From positions 42,354 through 106,353 of the forward strand of contig JASJCA010000003.1 in assembly GCA_030066215.1 (NCBI GenBank): DNA of 64,000 bases, written 5' to 3'. The DNA is from Rhodobacter sp. (GTDB lineage: Bacteria; Pseudomonadota; Alphaproteobacteria; Rhodobacterales; Rhodobacteraceae). The first letter of the stretch is position 1. Every line of letters starts with the position of its first letter. Positions 44,265 through 53,708 of this stretch are shown here, piece after piece. Under the pieces are notes generated by a model. The model saw nothing but the letters and a program-made list of their open reading frames with translations. It was not told where the DNA came from and did no database searches. The position numbers and the translations under genes are program-made.

Positions 44265-44728
44265 GCACGACCCTGCCTTCGGTGCAGGACGTCTGGGACT
44301 GGCTCGACGCTATCCCGGACCCCGAAATCCCGGCGATCAGCCTGGTCGATCTGGGCATCATCCGGGACGTCGCCTGGGCCGACCACACGCTGCAGGTGAC
44401 CGTCACGCCGACCTATTCCGGCTGCCCCGCCACAGCGGTGATCGCGCTGGAGATCGACCGCGCCTTGCGCGCCCGCGGTGTCGAAAAGCTGAGGCTCGTC
44501 AATCAGCTGACCCCACCCTGGACCACCGATTGGTTGTCGGCGTCAGGCCGGACCAAGCTCGAGGCCTATGGCATCGCGCCGCCAAGCCCCGCCGGCGGGC
44601 CGGACCGTTGCCCGCGCTGCGGCGCGACGGAGCTGACGCGGATCAGCCAATTCGGCTCGACCCCGTGCAAGGCGCAATGGCGCTGCGACGCCTGCCTGGA
44701 ACCCTTCGACTATTTCAAGTGCATCTGA
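44261..44728 (+). CDS. paaD: Phenylacetate pathway maturation protein PaaD
   Basis: The start is GTG 44261, inside the paaC stop (GTGA). The 155 residues contain an N-terminal MIP18/DUF59-type domain (DAIPDPEIPAISLVDLGIIR, YSGCPATAVIALEIDRAL). At the C-terminus there is a four-cysteine zinc or iron-sulphur site, CPRCG and CDAC. PaaD is needed for assembly of the epoxidase, probably for its iron-sulphur cofactor. The stop shares one base with the paaE start. Confidence 0.94.
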   Translation: MSTTLPSVQDVWDWLDAIPDPEIPAISLVDLGIIRDVAWADHTLQVTVTPTYSGCPATAVIALEIDRALRARGVEKLRLVNQLTPPWTTDWLSASGRTKLEAYGIAPPSPAGGPDRCPRCGATELTRISQFGSTPCKAQWRCDACLEPFDYFKCI

Positions 44729-45798
44729 TGCCACGTTTCCACCCACTCACCGTCACCGATGTCGAAAAGACGATCCGCGACGCGGTGGTCGTTACGCTGC
44801 AACCCGACGAGCCCGAGGCGTTCCGCTTCACCCAAGGCCAGTACCTGACCTTCCGGCGCGATTTCGACGGCACCGAGTTGCGCCGCAACTACTCGATCTG
44901 CACCGGCGTCGACGATGGCAGGATCCAGATCGGCGTCAAGCGCGTCGACGGCGGCGCCTTCTCGACCTGGGCCAACACCGAATTGAAACCCGGCGACCGA
45001 ATTGAAGCGATGCCCCCGGCGGGCCGGTTTCACACTCCGATCGAACCGGACAAGGCCAAGCATTACCTGGGCTTCGCCGGCGGATCCGGCATCACGCCCA
45101 TCCTGTCGATCCTGCGCACCGTGTTGGCGCGCGAGACGCTTTCGACGTTCACCCTGGTCTACGCCAACCGCGCCGTCTCGACGATCATGTTCCGCGAAGA
45201 GCTCGAGGATTTGAAGAACCAATATCTCGGCCGGCTCAATGTCATCCACATCCTTGAATCCGACAGCCAGGACATCCCGCTCTTCACCGGTATTCTGGAC
45301 GCGGACAAATGCCGCCGGCTGTTCGAGACCTGGATCGACCTCGACACCGTCGATACGGCCTTCATCTGTGGCCCCCAGCCGATGATGGAGACCCTACGAG
45401 ACGCGCTGAAGGCGCGCGGCGTTCCCGACGAGCGGATCAAGATCGAGCTCTTCAAGTCCGGCCAACCGGGCCGCCTGCCGCAACCGGTGATCACGACCGA
45501 TCCGGACAAACTGGCCGAGGGCTGCGAATTGACGGTCACGCTCGATGGCCGCACCCGTAGCTTCCGCATTCCCAAAGGCGACACGCGGCTGCTGGATGCG
45601 ATCAATGCGCATTCGATGGATGCACCTTTCGCCTGCCGGGCGGGGGTCTGTTCGACCTGCAAGGCCAAGGTGCTGGAAGGCGAGGTCGACATGGCCGCGA
45701 ACCACGCGCTGGAAGACTACGAGGTCCGCGCCGGTTACGTGCTCACCTGCCAGTCCGTGCCGCTGACCGACCGGTTGGTCATCGACTACGATCAGTAG
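44728..45798 (+). CDS. paaE: Phenylacetyl-CoA epoxidase reductase PaaE
   Basis: ATG 44728 gives 356 residues. A flavin-binding beta-barrel (RRNYSICTG near residue 53) is followed by an NADP-binding domain (KHYLGFAGGSGITPILSIL near residue 112; FICGPQPMMETLRDAL). A C-terminal plant-type ferredoxin domain carries a 2Fe-2S cluster on FACRAGVCSTCKAKV and the last Cys in LTCQS. It passes electrons from NADPH to the diiron centre of PaaA. The convergent paaK gene begins its 3' end 24 bp away, with no clear terminator between. Confidence 0.95.
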   Translation: MPRFHPLTVTDVEKTIRDAVVVTLQPDEPEAFRFTQGQYLTFRRDFDGTELRRNYSICTGVDDGRIQIGVKRVDGGAFSTWANTELKPGDRIEAMPPAGRFHTPIEPDKAKHYLGFAGGSGITPILSILRTVLARETLSTFTLVYANRAVSTIMFREELEDLKNQYLGRLNVIHILESDSQDIPLFTGILDADKCRRLFETWIDLDTVDTAFICGPQPMMETLRDALKARGVPDERIKIELFKSGQPGRLPQPVITTDPDKLAEGCELTVTLDGRTRSFRIPKGDTRLLDAINAHSMDAPFACRAGVCSTCKAKVLEGEVDMAANHALEDYEVRAGYVLTCQSVPLTDRLVIDYDQ

Positions 45799-45822
45799 CG
45801 GGTCGAGGTAATCGGCTTCACG

Positions 45823-47133
45823 TCACGGCTTCGGCCGATTGTCTACCACCCGGCGCGCCTTGCCCTGGCTGCGCTCGACCCCACCCGGCTCGGCCAGTTC
45901 CACCGCGACGGTCAGTCCGATCATATCCTTGATCCTGCGCTGTAATTCCGCGCCGAGATCCGCCTGCTCGACCGCATCGCTGTGCCCCAACAGCGGCTCG
46001 ACATGCACCCGCATCGCATCCATCCGCCCCTCGCGGAACAGCTCGATCTGGAAATGCGGCGCCAGGCCCTCAGTCGCCAGCAGCGCCTCCTCGATCTGCG
46101 TCGGAAACAGGTTCACGCCGCGCAGGATGATCATGTCGTCCGACCGCCCGGTGATCTTCTCCATCCGCCGCATCGTCCGCGCGGTGCCGGGCAACAGCCG
46201 CGTCAGGTCGCGCGTCCGATAGCGGATCACCGGCATGCCTTCTTTGGTCAGTGTGGTGAACACCAATTCGCCGAGTTCGCCCTCCGGCACTGGTTCCCCA
46301 GTCTCCGGATCGACGATCTCGGGATAGAAATGGTCTTCCCAGATATGCAGACCGTCCTTGGTCTCGACGCATTCGTTCGCGACCCCGGGCCCCATCACTT
46401 CGGACAGCCCATAGATATCGACCGCATGCATGTCGAACGCGGCCTCGACCTCGGCCCGCATCGCGTTGGTCCAGGGCTCGGCGCCGAAGATGCCGACATT
46501 CAACGACGACGCCTTGGGGTCGAGGCCCTGACGGCGGTATTCCTCGAGGATATTCAGCATGTAGGACGGCGTCACCATGATTGTCGAAGGCTTGAAATCC
46601 TCGATCAGCATGACCTGGCGCGGGGTCATTCCGCCCGACACCGGCACCACGGTGCAGCCCAGTTTTTCGGCCCCATAATGCGCTCCGAGCCCGCCGGTGA
46701 AGAGCCCATAGCCATAGGCCACATGCACTATATCGCCCGGCCGCGTGCCGCTGGCGCGCATCGACCGGGCAACAACTTGCGCCCAGATATCGACGTCGCC
46801 GGCGGTGTAGCCCACGACGGTGGGCTTGCCGGTGGTGCCGGAGGACGCGTGTACCCGCGCGATCTGATCCCGTGGAACGGCGAACATCCCGAACGGGTAC
46901 TGCGCGCGCAAGTCGTCCTTCACGGTGAAGGGAAACTTCGCCAGATCTGCAAGTGACACAAGATCATCCGGATGCACACCCGCCGCGTCGAACCGTTCGC
47001 GATACAGCGCGACGTTGTCATAGGCATGCCGCAGCGACCATTTTAGACGCTCCAATTGCAGCGCCTCGATCTCGTCGCGCGAGGCAACCTCGATCGGGTC
47101 CAATGACGACCGCTCTGGCGTCAGGTCCTTCAT
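45823..47133 (-). CDS. paaK: Phenylacetate-CoA ligase
   Basis: ATG 47133 gives 436 residues and overlaps the paaI stop in ATGA. The adenylation motif is HASSGTTGKPTVVGYTAGDV near residue 93. Other signatures are NVGIFGAEPWTNAMRAEVEA, DIYGLSEVMGPGVANECVE and GRSDDMIILRGVNLFPTQIE near residue 333, all as in PaaK. It activates phenylacetate to phenylacetyl-CoA with ATP and CoA, the first step of the pathway. It is read away from paaZ and convergently with paaE. Confidence 0.95.
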   Translation of the reverse strand: MKDLTPERSSLDPIEVASRDEIEALQLERLKWSLRHAYDNVALYRERFDAAGVHPDDLVSLADLAKFPFTVKDDLRAQYPFGMFAVPRDQIARVHASSGTTGKPTVVGYTAGDVDIWAQVVARSMRASGTRPGDIVHVAYGYGLFTGGLGAHYGAEKLGCTVVPVSGGMTPRQVMLIEDFKPSTIMVTPSYMLNILEEYRRQGLDPKASSLNVGIFGAEPWTNAMRAEVEAAFDMHAVDIYGLSEVMGPGVANECVETKDGLHIWEDHFYPEIVDPETGEPVPEGELGELVFTTLTKEGMPVIRYRTRDLTRLLPGTARTMRRMEKITGRSDDMIILRGVNLFPTQIEEALLATEGLAPHFQIELFREGRMDAMRVHVEPLLGHSDAVEQADLGAELQRRIKDMIGLTVAVELAEPGGVERSQGKARRVVDNRPKP

Positions 47134-47576
47134 GTCTCCTCCTCGAAATGCTGTCCCGCGATGATCCGCGAACAGCCGCGCATCTCGGCGATCACGGTCC
47201 CATCGCCGCGGGCCACTCGCACATCGTAGAGTCCGCTCTTGCCGCGCAGCGAAACCTCGCGCGCCGTGGCAGTCAGGTCGTCGCCCAGATGCCCTGGCTC
47301 GGTAAAGCTGATCATGTTGTGCTGCGCCACCGCCACCTGGTTGTAGCTGTTGCAGGCAAAGGCGAAGGCGCTGTCGGCCAGCGTGAAGATTACGCCGCCG
47401 TGGCAGATGTCGTGACCGTTTGTGTGGTGCTTCTCGACCCGCAGCGCCAGTACCGCGCCGCCGGGGGTCACGCGCTGCAGCGACATGCCCACCCATTTCG
47501 AGGCGTCGTCGCTGGCCCACATCGCCGCCGCGGACCGCTCCGCCCGTTCCTGAGGCGTCACTGCCGGTGCTCCCAC
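47130..47576 (-). CDS. paaI: Hydroxyphenylacetyl-CoA thioesterase PaaI
   Basis: The start is GTG 47576. The 148 residues are a hotdog thioesterase with HHTNGHDICHGGVIFTLADS near residue 49, including the HGG and Asp of the PaaI active site, and VAVAQHNMISFTEPGHLGDD further on. PaaI hydrolyses dead-end (hydroxy)phenylacetyl-CoA esters to rescue CoA. It is the first gene of a paaI-paaK pair and diverges from paaZ; the 70-80 bp between them must hold both promoters. Confidence 0.93.
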   Translation of the reverse strand: MGAPAVTPQERAERSAAAMWASDDASKWVGMSLQRVTPGGAVLALRVEKHHTNGHDICHGGVIFTLADSAFAFACNSYNQVAVAQHNMISFTEPGHLGDDLTATAREVSLRGKSGLYDVRVARGDGTVIAEMRGCSRIIAGQHFEEET

Positions 47577-47655
47577 ATCCCTCTGGTCCTTTCGGGGATT
47601 TTCCGGTCAATTCAGTTCCACAAACCGGCCCCCGGGTCAAAAGGGAATGCCGCCG

Positions 47656-49674
47656 ATGCCCCCGATCCAAGTCCACAGCTATACCGCCGGCGCCTGGATT
47701 CCGCCCGACGCCTCGGCCCGCCCGATCGCCAGCGCCGTCACCGGAGAGGTCATTGCCCAGGCCGGCGCCGCGCTGGACGTGCAGGCAATGCTCGACCACG
47801 CTCGCCAGGTCGGCGGTCCGGCTTTGCGCGCCACGACTTTTCACGACCGGGCCCGGATGCTGAAGGCGCTGGCGCTGCACCTGAGCGAGCGAAAACAGCC
47901 GCTCTACGACCTCTCCTTCAATACCGGCGCGACGCAATCGGACCACCTGATCGACATCGACGGTGGCATTGGCACGCTTTTCGTCTATGCCTCGAAGGGC
48001 CGCCGCGAGATGCCGGACGGCCAGGTCTTTCTCGACGGCCCGGTCGAGCCGCTGTCGCGCAAAGGAACCTTCCAGGGCCGCCATATCTGCGTGCCGAAAC
48101 AGGGCGTCGCGGTTCATATCAACGCCTTCAACTTCCCGGTCTGGGGCATGCTGGAGAAACTGGCGCCCACGCTACTCGCCGGCATGCCCGCCATCGTCAA
48201 GCCCGCCACCGCAAGCGCTTATGTCACCGAGGCCTGCGTCCGCATGATCCTCGACGCCGGCATTCTGCCCGACGGCGCGCTGCAGCTGATCGCCGGCCCG
48301 ACCGGGGATTTGCTCGACCGCCTGACCGGCCAGGACGTGGTCAGCTTCACCGGCTCCGCCGGCACCGCATTGCAGCTGAAATCCACGCCAGCGATCCTCT
48401 CCGGGGCGGTGCCGTTCATTGCCGAGCAGGACAGCCTGAATGCCGCGATCCTTGGTGCCGACGCCACGCCGGGGACGCCCGAATTCGATCTGTTCCTTGA
48501 CGAGGCGGTGCGCGAGATCACCACAAAGACGGGTCAGAAATGCACCGCCATGCGCCGCCTGATCGTGCCCGATCCGCAGCCGGTGATCGAGGCTTTGCAA
48601 TCGCGCCTCGCCGCGATCCGCATCGGAGACCCGCGGCGCGACGACGTGCAGATGGGCGCGCTGATCTCGACCGAGCAACGCCGGGACGTGCTGGAGAAAG
48701 CGCAGATCATCGGCGGCGAGGCCGAATTGGTTTTCGGCAGCGGGGACACCGCGGTCATCGGCGCCGATCCCGAAACGGGCGCCTTCCTACCGCCGATGCT
48801 CTACCACTGCGCCGACCCCGATGCCGCGACCCAGGTCCACGCCACCGAGGCCTTCGGGCCCGTCTCCACAGTTATGGGCTACCGAGACCTCGGCCACGCC
48901 ATCGACCTTGCCAATCGCGGCCAAGGCAGCCTCGTCGCCTCGGTCTTCACCCGCGACCCGGCCACCGCCCGGCAGATCGCCCTCGGCACGGCCGCCTTCC
49001 ACGGCCGCCTCTATTTCAACAACCGAGACAGCGCCGCCGAGGCCACCGGCCACGGCGCGCCGCTACCGCATATGGTGCATGGCGGTCCGGGCAGGGCGGG
49101 CGGCGGCGAGGAGCAAGGCGGTATCCGTGGTGTCATGCACTACATGCAGCGCACCGCAATCCAAGGATCCTCCGACCTGCTCACCGCCATCGGCGATGCC
49201 TGGGTGCCCGGCGCGGACGAAATCAAAGCAGATGAACACCCCTTCCGCCACAACTTTTCCTGCATAAAAATTGGCGAAACCATCCACACTGAGGCGCGCC
49301 AAATCACTCTCGAAGACATCGAACACTTCGCCCATTTCACCGGTGACACGTTCTACGGCCACATGGACGAGGAAGCGGCCAAGGCGAACCCGTTCTTCCC
49401 CGGCCGCGTCGCCCACGGCTATCTGCTGCTCAGCTTCGCGGCCGGTCTCTTTGTGGATCCCGACCCCGGCCCGGTTCTGGCCAACACCGGCCTCGACACT
49501 CTGCGGTTCCTCAAGCCGGTCAGCCCCGGCGACCGCGTCTCGGTGCGCCTGACCGTCAAGCAAAAGACCAAGCGCACCGACGACTACGGCGAGGTCCGCT
49601 GGCACGTGACGCTCACCAACCAAGACGCGGAAGCGGTTGCCGAATACGAGCTTTTGACCATGAACGCGCTTTGA
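47656..49674 (+). CDS. paaZ: Bifunctional oxepin-CoA hydrolase / 3-oxo-5,6-dehydrosuberyl-CoA semialdehyde dehydrogenase PaaZ
   Basis: ATG 47656 ([20 protein letters not shown]) lies 9 bp after AAGGGA; the ATG at 47647 is almost on top of that site. The 672 residues combine an aldehyde dehydrogenase domain (about 1 to 510, Glu in [11 protein letters not shown] and Cys in [11 protein letters not shown]) with a C-terminal MaoC-type hydratase domain (about 540 to 670, [20 protein letters not shown] and [17 protein letters not shown]). It opens the oxepin ring and oxidises the resulting aldehyde. Single transcription unit, divergent from paaI. Confidence 0.94.
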   Translation: MPPIQVHSYTAGAWIPPDASARPIASAVTGEVIAQAGAALDVQAMLDHARQVGGPALRATTFHDRARMLKALALHLSERKQPLYDLSFNTGATQSDHLIDIDGGIGTLFVYASKGRREMPDGQVFLDGPVEPLSRKGTFQGRHICVPKQGVAVHINAFNFPVWGMLEKLAPTLLAGMPAIVKPATASAYVTEACVRMILDAGILPDGALQLIAGPTGDLLDRLTGQDVVSFTGSAGTALQLKSTPAILSGAVPFIAEQDSLNAAILGADATPGTPEFDLFLDEAVREITTKTGQKCTAMRRLIVPDPQPVIEALQSRLAAIRIGDPRRDDVQMGALISTEQRRDVLEKAQIIGGEAELVFGSGDTAVIGADPETGAFLPPMLYHCADPDAATQVHATEAFGPVSTVMGYRDLGHAIDLANRGQGSLVASVFTRDPATARQIALGTAAFHGRLYFNNRDSAAEATGHGAPLPHMVHGGPGRAGGGEEQGGIRGVMHYMQRTAIQGSSDLLTAIGDAWVPGADEIKADEHPFRHNFSCIKIGETIHTEARQITLEDIEHFAHFTGDTFYGHMDEEAAKANPFFPGRVAHGYLLLSFAAGLFVDPDPGPVLANTGLDTLRFLKPVSPGDRVSVRLTVKQKTKRTDDYGEVRWHVTLTNQDAEAVAEYELLTMNAL

Positions 49675-49762
49675 CGCAGCGCAAAGTCCACGTCACAACC
49701 GCCTGCTACCCATGCTCTGAGAGACCCGCGGACCGGCCCGCCAAGGCCGCCGCAAAGACCGG

Positions 49763-52471
49763 GTGAGGGACAGCTGGCCGATGCCGGATGGTGCACATCA
49801 AAAGCCCATCGATGAGTTGCTCTATCAGCTCGAGACCTCGCGCAACGGCCTGACATCCAAGGTCGCACTCGACCGGCTGGGCAGCTACGGCCGCAACGTG
49901 CTCAGCGCAGGCAAGCATGTGCCCGCGTGGGTGAAATTTCTGCGCCAGTTCAAGAACTTCTTCGCCATGCTCCTGATGTGCGGCGGCGCGCTGGCGCTGT
50001 CGGCGGAGCGGCTCGATCCGGGCCAGGGCAACCTCTACATCGCCATCGCGCTGATCGCCGTGGTCTTCCTCAACGCCGCCTTCACCTACATGCAGGAGCT
50101 GCAGTCCGAGCGGATCATGGACAGCTTCCGCGACATGCTGCCATCGATGGTGATCACGCTCAGGGACGGCCAGACGCGCGAGATCCCGGCTGAGGAACTG
50201 GTCCCCGGCGACGTGATTATCTTGCAGGAGGGCGACAAGGTGCCGGCCGATGGGCGGCTGCTTGACGCCTCGCTGTTCAAGGTCGACCTCGCCAGCCTGA
50301 CCGGCGAAAGCGAGCCGCAGCTTCTGGACCCCGACAAGACCCACAACAACGTGCTCGAAAGCCCGAACATGGTGTTTTCCGGCACGCTGGTGCAAAGCGG
50401 CGAAGCGCGTGTGGCGGTCGTCGAGACCGGAATGTCGACGCAGATCGGCGGCATCGTCGAGCTGACCGAGGCCACCGAGGCGGTCGAGACCCCGATCCAC
50501 CGCGAGCTGCGCTATTTCATCAAGATCATCTCGTCGATCGCGATCTTCCTGGGCGTCACCTTCTTCCTGGTCAGCGTCGCCATCGGCAACGGCGCCATCG
50601 CGTCGCTGATCTTCGCCATCGGCATCATCGTTGCCAACGTGCCCGAGGGGCTGCTGCCAACCGTGACATTGTCGTTGACCATGGCGAGCCGCCGCATGGC
50701 GCGAAAGAATGCCTTGATCAAGAACCTGGAGTCCGTGGAAACGCTGGGCTCGACCACGGTGATCTGCACCGACAAGACCGGCACGCTGACCCAGAACCGG
50801 CTGGGGGTGAACACGGTGGTGATGGGCCACCGCGACTATGCCGCGAACGACCGCTCGATCCGTGACGACCCGGTGCTGCCGGCGATGCTGCAGATCATGG
50901 CGATCTGTAACAACGCCTATCTGACCGACGGCGGCTATTCCGGCGACGCCACCGATGGCGCGTTGCTCTTGTTCGCCAACCGTGTCGGCGACCTCGACAC
51001 GCTGCGCAATGTGCAGGAGGTGGACGAAGAGCCGTTCAACTACGCCAAGCGCCGGATGATCACGGTGGCGATCCCCGAGGGCGGCGTGGAACCGCACGCG
51101 TTCCTGAAGGGCGCGCCTGAGGTCGTACTGGACGTCTGCGACCGGATCCTGGTGAATGGCGAGGTGGTGGACCTCGACGCGCAGCATCGCGACCGGGTGA
51201 TCGACGAGTATCGCCGTATGGCGGTCCGTGGCGAGCGGGGCCTCGGCTTTGCCCGGCGCGTGTCGGCGGATGGCAGCATCCCCGAGGACGGCTACGTCTT
51301 CGTCGGGCTCGTCGGCATGATCGACCCGCCGCGCCCCGAGGTGCCGGACGCGATGGAGCGCTGCCGCAGCGCGGGCATCCGGGTGATCATGATGACCGGC
51401 GACTACGGTCTGACCGCCGAGACCATCGCCCGCCAGATCGGCCTGATCACCGGGCGCGGCCGGGTGGTGACCGGCGAAGAGATGGCGGCGATGTCCGACG
51501 AGCGCCTGCAGGAGGTGCTGCGCCAGGACCCCGAGATCATCTTCGCCCGAATCGCGCCGGCGCAGAAGCTGCAGGTGGTGCAGGCGCTGCAGGCCCTAGG
51601 CGAGACCGTCACGGTGACCGGTGACGGGGTGAACGACGCGCCGGCCCTGAAGAACGCCGATATGGGCGTGGCGATGGGGCTGATGGGCACCGACGTGGCC
51701 AAGGAAGCCAGCGACATGGTGCTGATGGACGACAACTTCGCCACCATCGTGGCGGCGATCGAGGAAGGCCGCACGATCTTCGACAACATCAAGAAGTTCA
51801 TCGCCTATATCCTGACCTCGAACATCCCCGAGATCCTGCCGTTCATCGCCTTCGTGCTGCTCGACATCCCGCTGCCGCTGACCGTGGTGCTGATCCTGGC
51901 GATCGATTTGGGCACCGACATCGTGCCGGCGCTGGGGCTGGGGGCCGAGCCGCCGGAGACGGACGTGATGAAGCGGGGGCCAAGGCAGCGGTCCGAGCGG
52001 CTCTTGACCCGGAACCTGCTGATCATGTCGTACGGGGTGGTCGGCATGCTGCAGGCTGCGGCGGGGTTCTTTTCTTATTTCGTGATCCTCTATTCCGGCG
52101 GCTGGGAATGGGGGCAGGAGTTGGCGTTCAACGATCCGCTCTACCGGACCGCGATCACCGGGTTCTTCGCCTCGATCATCATCTGCCAGATCTCCGACGT
52201 GATCATCTGCCGGACCCGACGCCAGAGCCTGTTCACGGTGGGGGTGTTCACCAACCGGCTGGTTTGGCTGGGGGTGGCGACCGAGCTGACCTTGCTGGCG
52301 ATCATTTCCTACACGCCGGCGGGGAACGTCTTTTTCGGGACGGCGCCGCTGGAGCTGTGGCAGCTGTCGTTGAGCGTGCCCTTCGCGATTCTGATCCTGA
52401 TTGGGGACGAGTTCCGGAGGGTCTTGGTGCGGCGGGGGAACCGGTTCGTGCTGCGCTGGCTGACCTGGTGA
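49763..52471 (+). CDS. P2-type cation ATPase resembling Na,K-ATPase alpha subunit
   Basis: The start is GTG 49763 or ATG 49781 (MPDGAHQKPIDELLYQLETS). The 902-residue chain has the full P-type ATPase order: actuator TGES (SLTGESEPQ), ion-binding M4 VANVPEGLLPTVTLSLTMAS, phosphorylation site CTDKTGTLTQN, hinge TGDGVNDAPALKNADMG, then M5-M6 TSNIPEILPF and LAIDLGTDIVPALGLGAEPP. The residues that bind Na+ and K+ in animal Na,K-ATPase (Glu in M4, Ser-Asn and Glu in M5, two Asp in M6) are all kept. About ten membrane spans. No beta subunit is seen nearby. It could export Na+ or move another cation, and the ion is not proven. Confidence 0.93.
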   Translation: MRDSWPMPDGAHQKPIDELLYQLETSRNGLTSKVALDRLGSYGRNVLSAGKHVPAWVKFLRQFKNFFAMLLMCGGALALSAERLDPGQGNLYIAIALIAVVFLNAAFTYMQELQSERIMDSFRDMLPSMVITLRDGQTREIPAEELVPGDVIILQEGDKVPADGRLLDASLFKVDLASLTGESEPQLLDPDKTHNNVLESPNMVFSGTLVQSGEARVAVVETGMSTQIGGIVELTEATEAVETPIHRELRYFIKIISSIAIFLGVTFFLVSVAIGNGAIASLIFAIGIIVANVPEGLLPTVTLSLTMASRRMARKNALIKNLESVETLGSTTVICTDKTGTLTQNRLGVNTVVMGHRDYAANDRSIRDDPVLPAMLQIMAICNNAYLTDGGYSGDATDGALLLFANRVGDLDTLRNVQEVDEEPFNYAKRRMITVAIPEGGVEPHAFLKGAPEVVLDVCDRILVNGEVVDLDAQHRDRVIDEYRRMAVRGERGLGFARRVSADGSIPEDGYVFVGLVGMIDPPRPEVPDAMERCRSAGIRVIMMTGDYGLTAETIARQIGLITGRGRVVTGEEMAAMSDERLQEVLRQDPEIIFARIAPAQKLQVVQALQALGETVTVTGDGVNDAPALKNADMGVAMGLMGTDVAKEASDMVLMDDNFATIVAAIEEGRTIFDNIKKFIAYILTSNIPEILPFIAFVLLDIPLPLTVVLILAIDLGTDIVPALGLGAEPPETDVMKRGPRQRSERLLTRNLLIMSYGVVGMLQAAAGFFSYFVILYSGGWEWGQELAFNDPLYRTAITGFFASIIICQISDVIICRTRRQSLFTVGVFTNRLVWLGVATELTLLAIISYTPAGNVFFGTAPLELWQLSLSVPFAILILIGDEFRRVLVRRGNRFVLRWLTW

Positions 52472-52478
52472 GCGGCCA

Positions 52479-52500
52479 AATGTTTCGCGCGCGAAACATT
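52479..52500. terminator. 22-bp perfect palindrome after the P-type ATPase gene
   Basis: Half-site AATGTTTCGCG is followed by its exact complement, 8 bp after the ATPase stop. A hairpin terminator is likely, though the T-run is short. The remaining gap to 52715 shows no gene. Confidence 0.5.
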
Positions 52501-52715
52501 CCGCGGGGCAGAAAGTTAAGCCGCGCTGCGGCAAGTCCATGAATTCCGTGGAAAGCGCGGTTAACCATTTCTCGCAACGAAATGAGCGCAGGATGTGCAC
52601 CGGCGGACCCGCGAAGCGCCGGTTTTGGCCTTGAGCTGTGCTTCGAGATTTGCCCCGAGCCGGGCTAACTGCGGCGGATCTGTACTTTGGCGATTCCGCC
52701 GAAAAGTATTCTGCT

Positions 52716-53708
52716 CTAGCCGGCCACTTCTAGGAGGTCGACGAGTGCGCCCCGTGCGTCGCGGCCCAGATGCACTTCGCCCAGGTGGCAGGTGACGCTG
52801 GCAGCGCGGGTGTCGCGGGGGGCGTAGAGCACGGCGTTGGGATCGGTGGCGCGGATGGGCACGTCCAGCGCGGTGCAGAGCAGAGGTTGCTGGGCCGAGG
52901 GGTACATCAGGTGATCGGCGAAGCGCTGGCAGAAGACGCGTTTGTTGGTCACCACGGCTTCGCGGTGATCGGCGTGGGTCGCCAGGATCGGCTCCAGCGA
53001 CAGGATCGCGTGATAGGGGCCGGTGGTCTTTTTGTCGGCGTAGGTCGAGAGTGCAGCGATCATATCGGGGACGTCGTTGGCGGGCGCGACCGAATGCGAG
53101 ATGAAGCCCGCGCCAGTCAGACCGAAGAGCCCCTTGCAGGAGCTGAAGGCGCAGACTTGGGCCGCGCCGTGGTCCGGCTCCAACCCGATGGAGGCGGTGG
53201 CGTCGAGCGCCAGTTTGGCGCCGGTGCGCTTTGCGAGACCCGCCAGCCCGGCAATCGGGACAAGCGTCGCCTCGCTGGTCTCGGTGTAGACGGCGAGCAC
53301 CCAGTCATAGGCGCCGCCGGCCGAATCGATCTGCCCCCAGTCCACCACGTCGACGCTGTCGATGTATCCGTCGCGGGCCATGCGGGTGCGGGCGATGGCG
53401 ATCAGCCGCTTGGCGTAATAACCTGAGTCCACCACCAGCACGCGGCCATAGAGGAAATTGGCGATCATCACCTCGATGGCTGAGGTGCCGGATCCCTGCA
53501 TTGCCACGGTCCGGTCCTGTTCGGCGAGCGCCGAGATCATCCCGAGCACGTTGTCATACGAGGCGAGGAATTCGGCGTCGCCACGCCCGAAACAGGCACG
53601 CAGTGCGGCGATGTTGTCGTAGATCAGGCTGGCTGGGCCGGCGGTGAAGATCGGCTTGTTGGCGTTCCAGCGGGCGACGGTGTCGGGCGTGAGCGTGGGG
53701 TCAGTCAT
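52716..53708 (-). CDS. 2-aminoethylphosphonate aminotransferase (class V, PLP)
   Basis: ATG 53708 overlaps the ppd stop by 8 bp and gives 330 residues. NKPIFTAGPASLIYDNIAAL near the start is the class V/PhnW-like beginning, and AMQGSGTSAIEVMIANFLYG and KLALDATASIGLEPDH provide PLP contacts. The Schiff-base lysine is in FSSCKGLFGLTGAGF near residue 200. It is about 30 to 40 residues shorter than typical PhnW. In this operon it should aminate phosphonoacetaldehyde to 2-aminoethylphosphonate. The same fold also serves the degradative direction, but pepM next to it indicates synthesis. Confidence 0.88.
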   Translation of the reverse strand: MTDPTLTPDTVARWNANKPIFTAGPASLIYDNIAALRACFGRGDAEFLASYDNVLGMISALAEQDRTVAMQGSGTSAIEVMIANFLYGRVLVVDSGYYAKRLIAIARTRMARDGYIDSVDVVDWGQIDSAGGAYDWVLAVYTETSEATLVPIAGLAGLAKRTGAKLALDATASIGLEPDHGAAQVCAFSSCKGLFGLTGAGFISHSVAPANDVPDMIAALSTYADKKTTGPYHAILSLEPILATHADHREAVVTNKRVFCQRFADHLMYPSAQQPLLCTALDVPIRATDPNAVLYAPRDTRAASVTCHLGEVHLGRDARGALVDLLEVAG

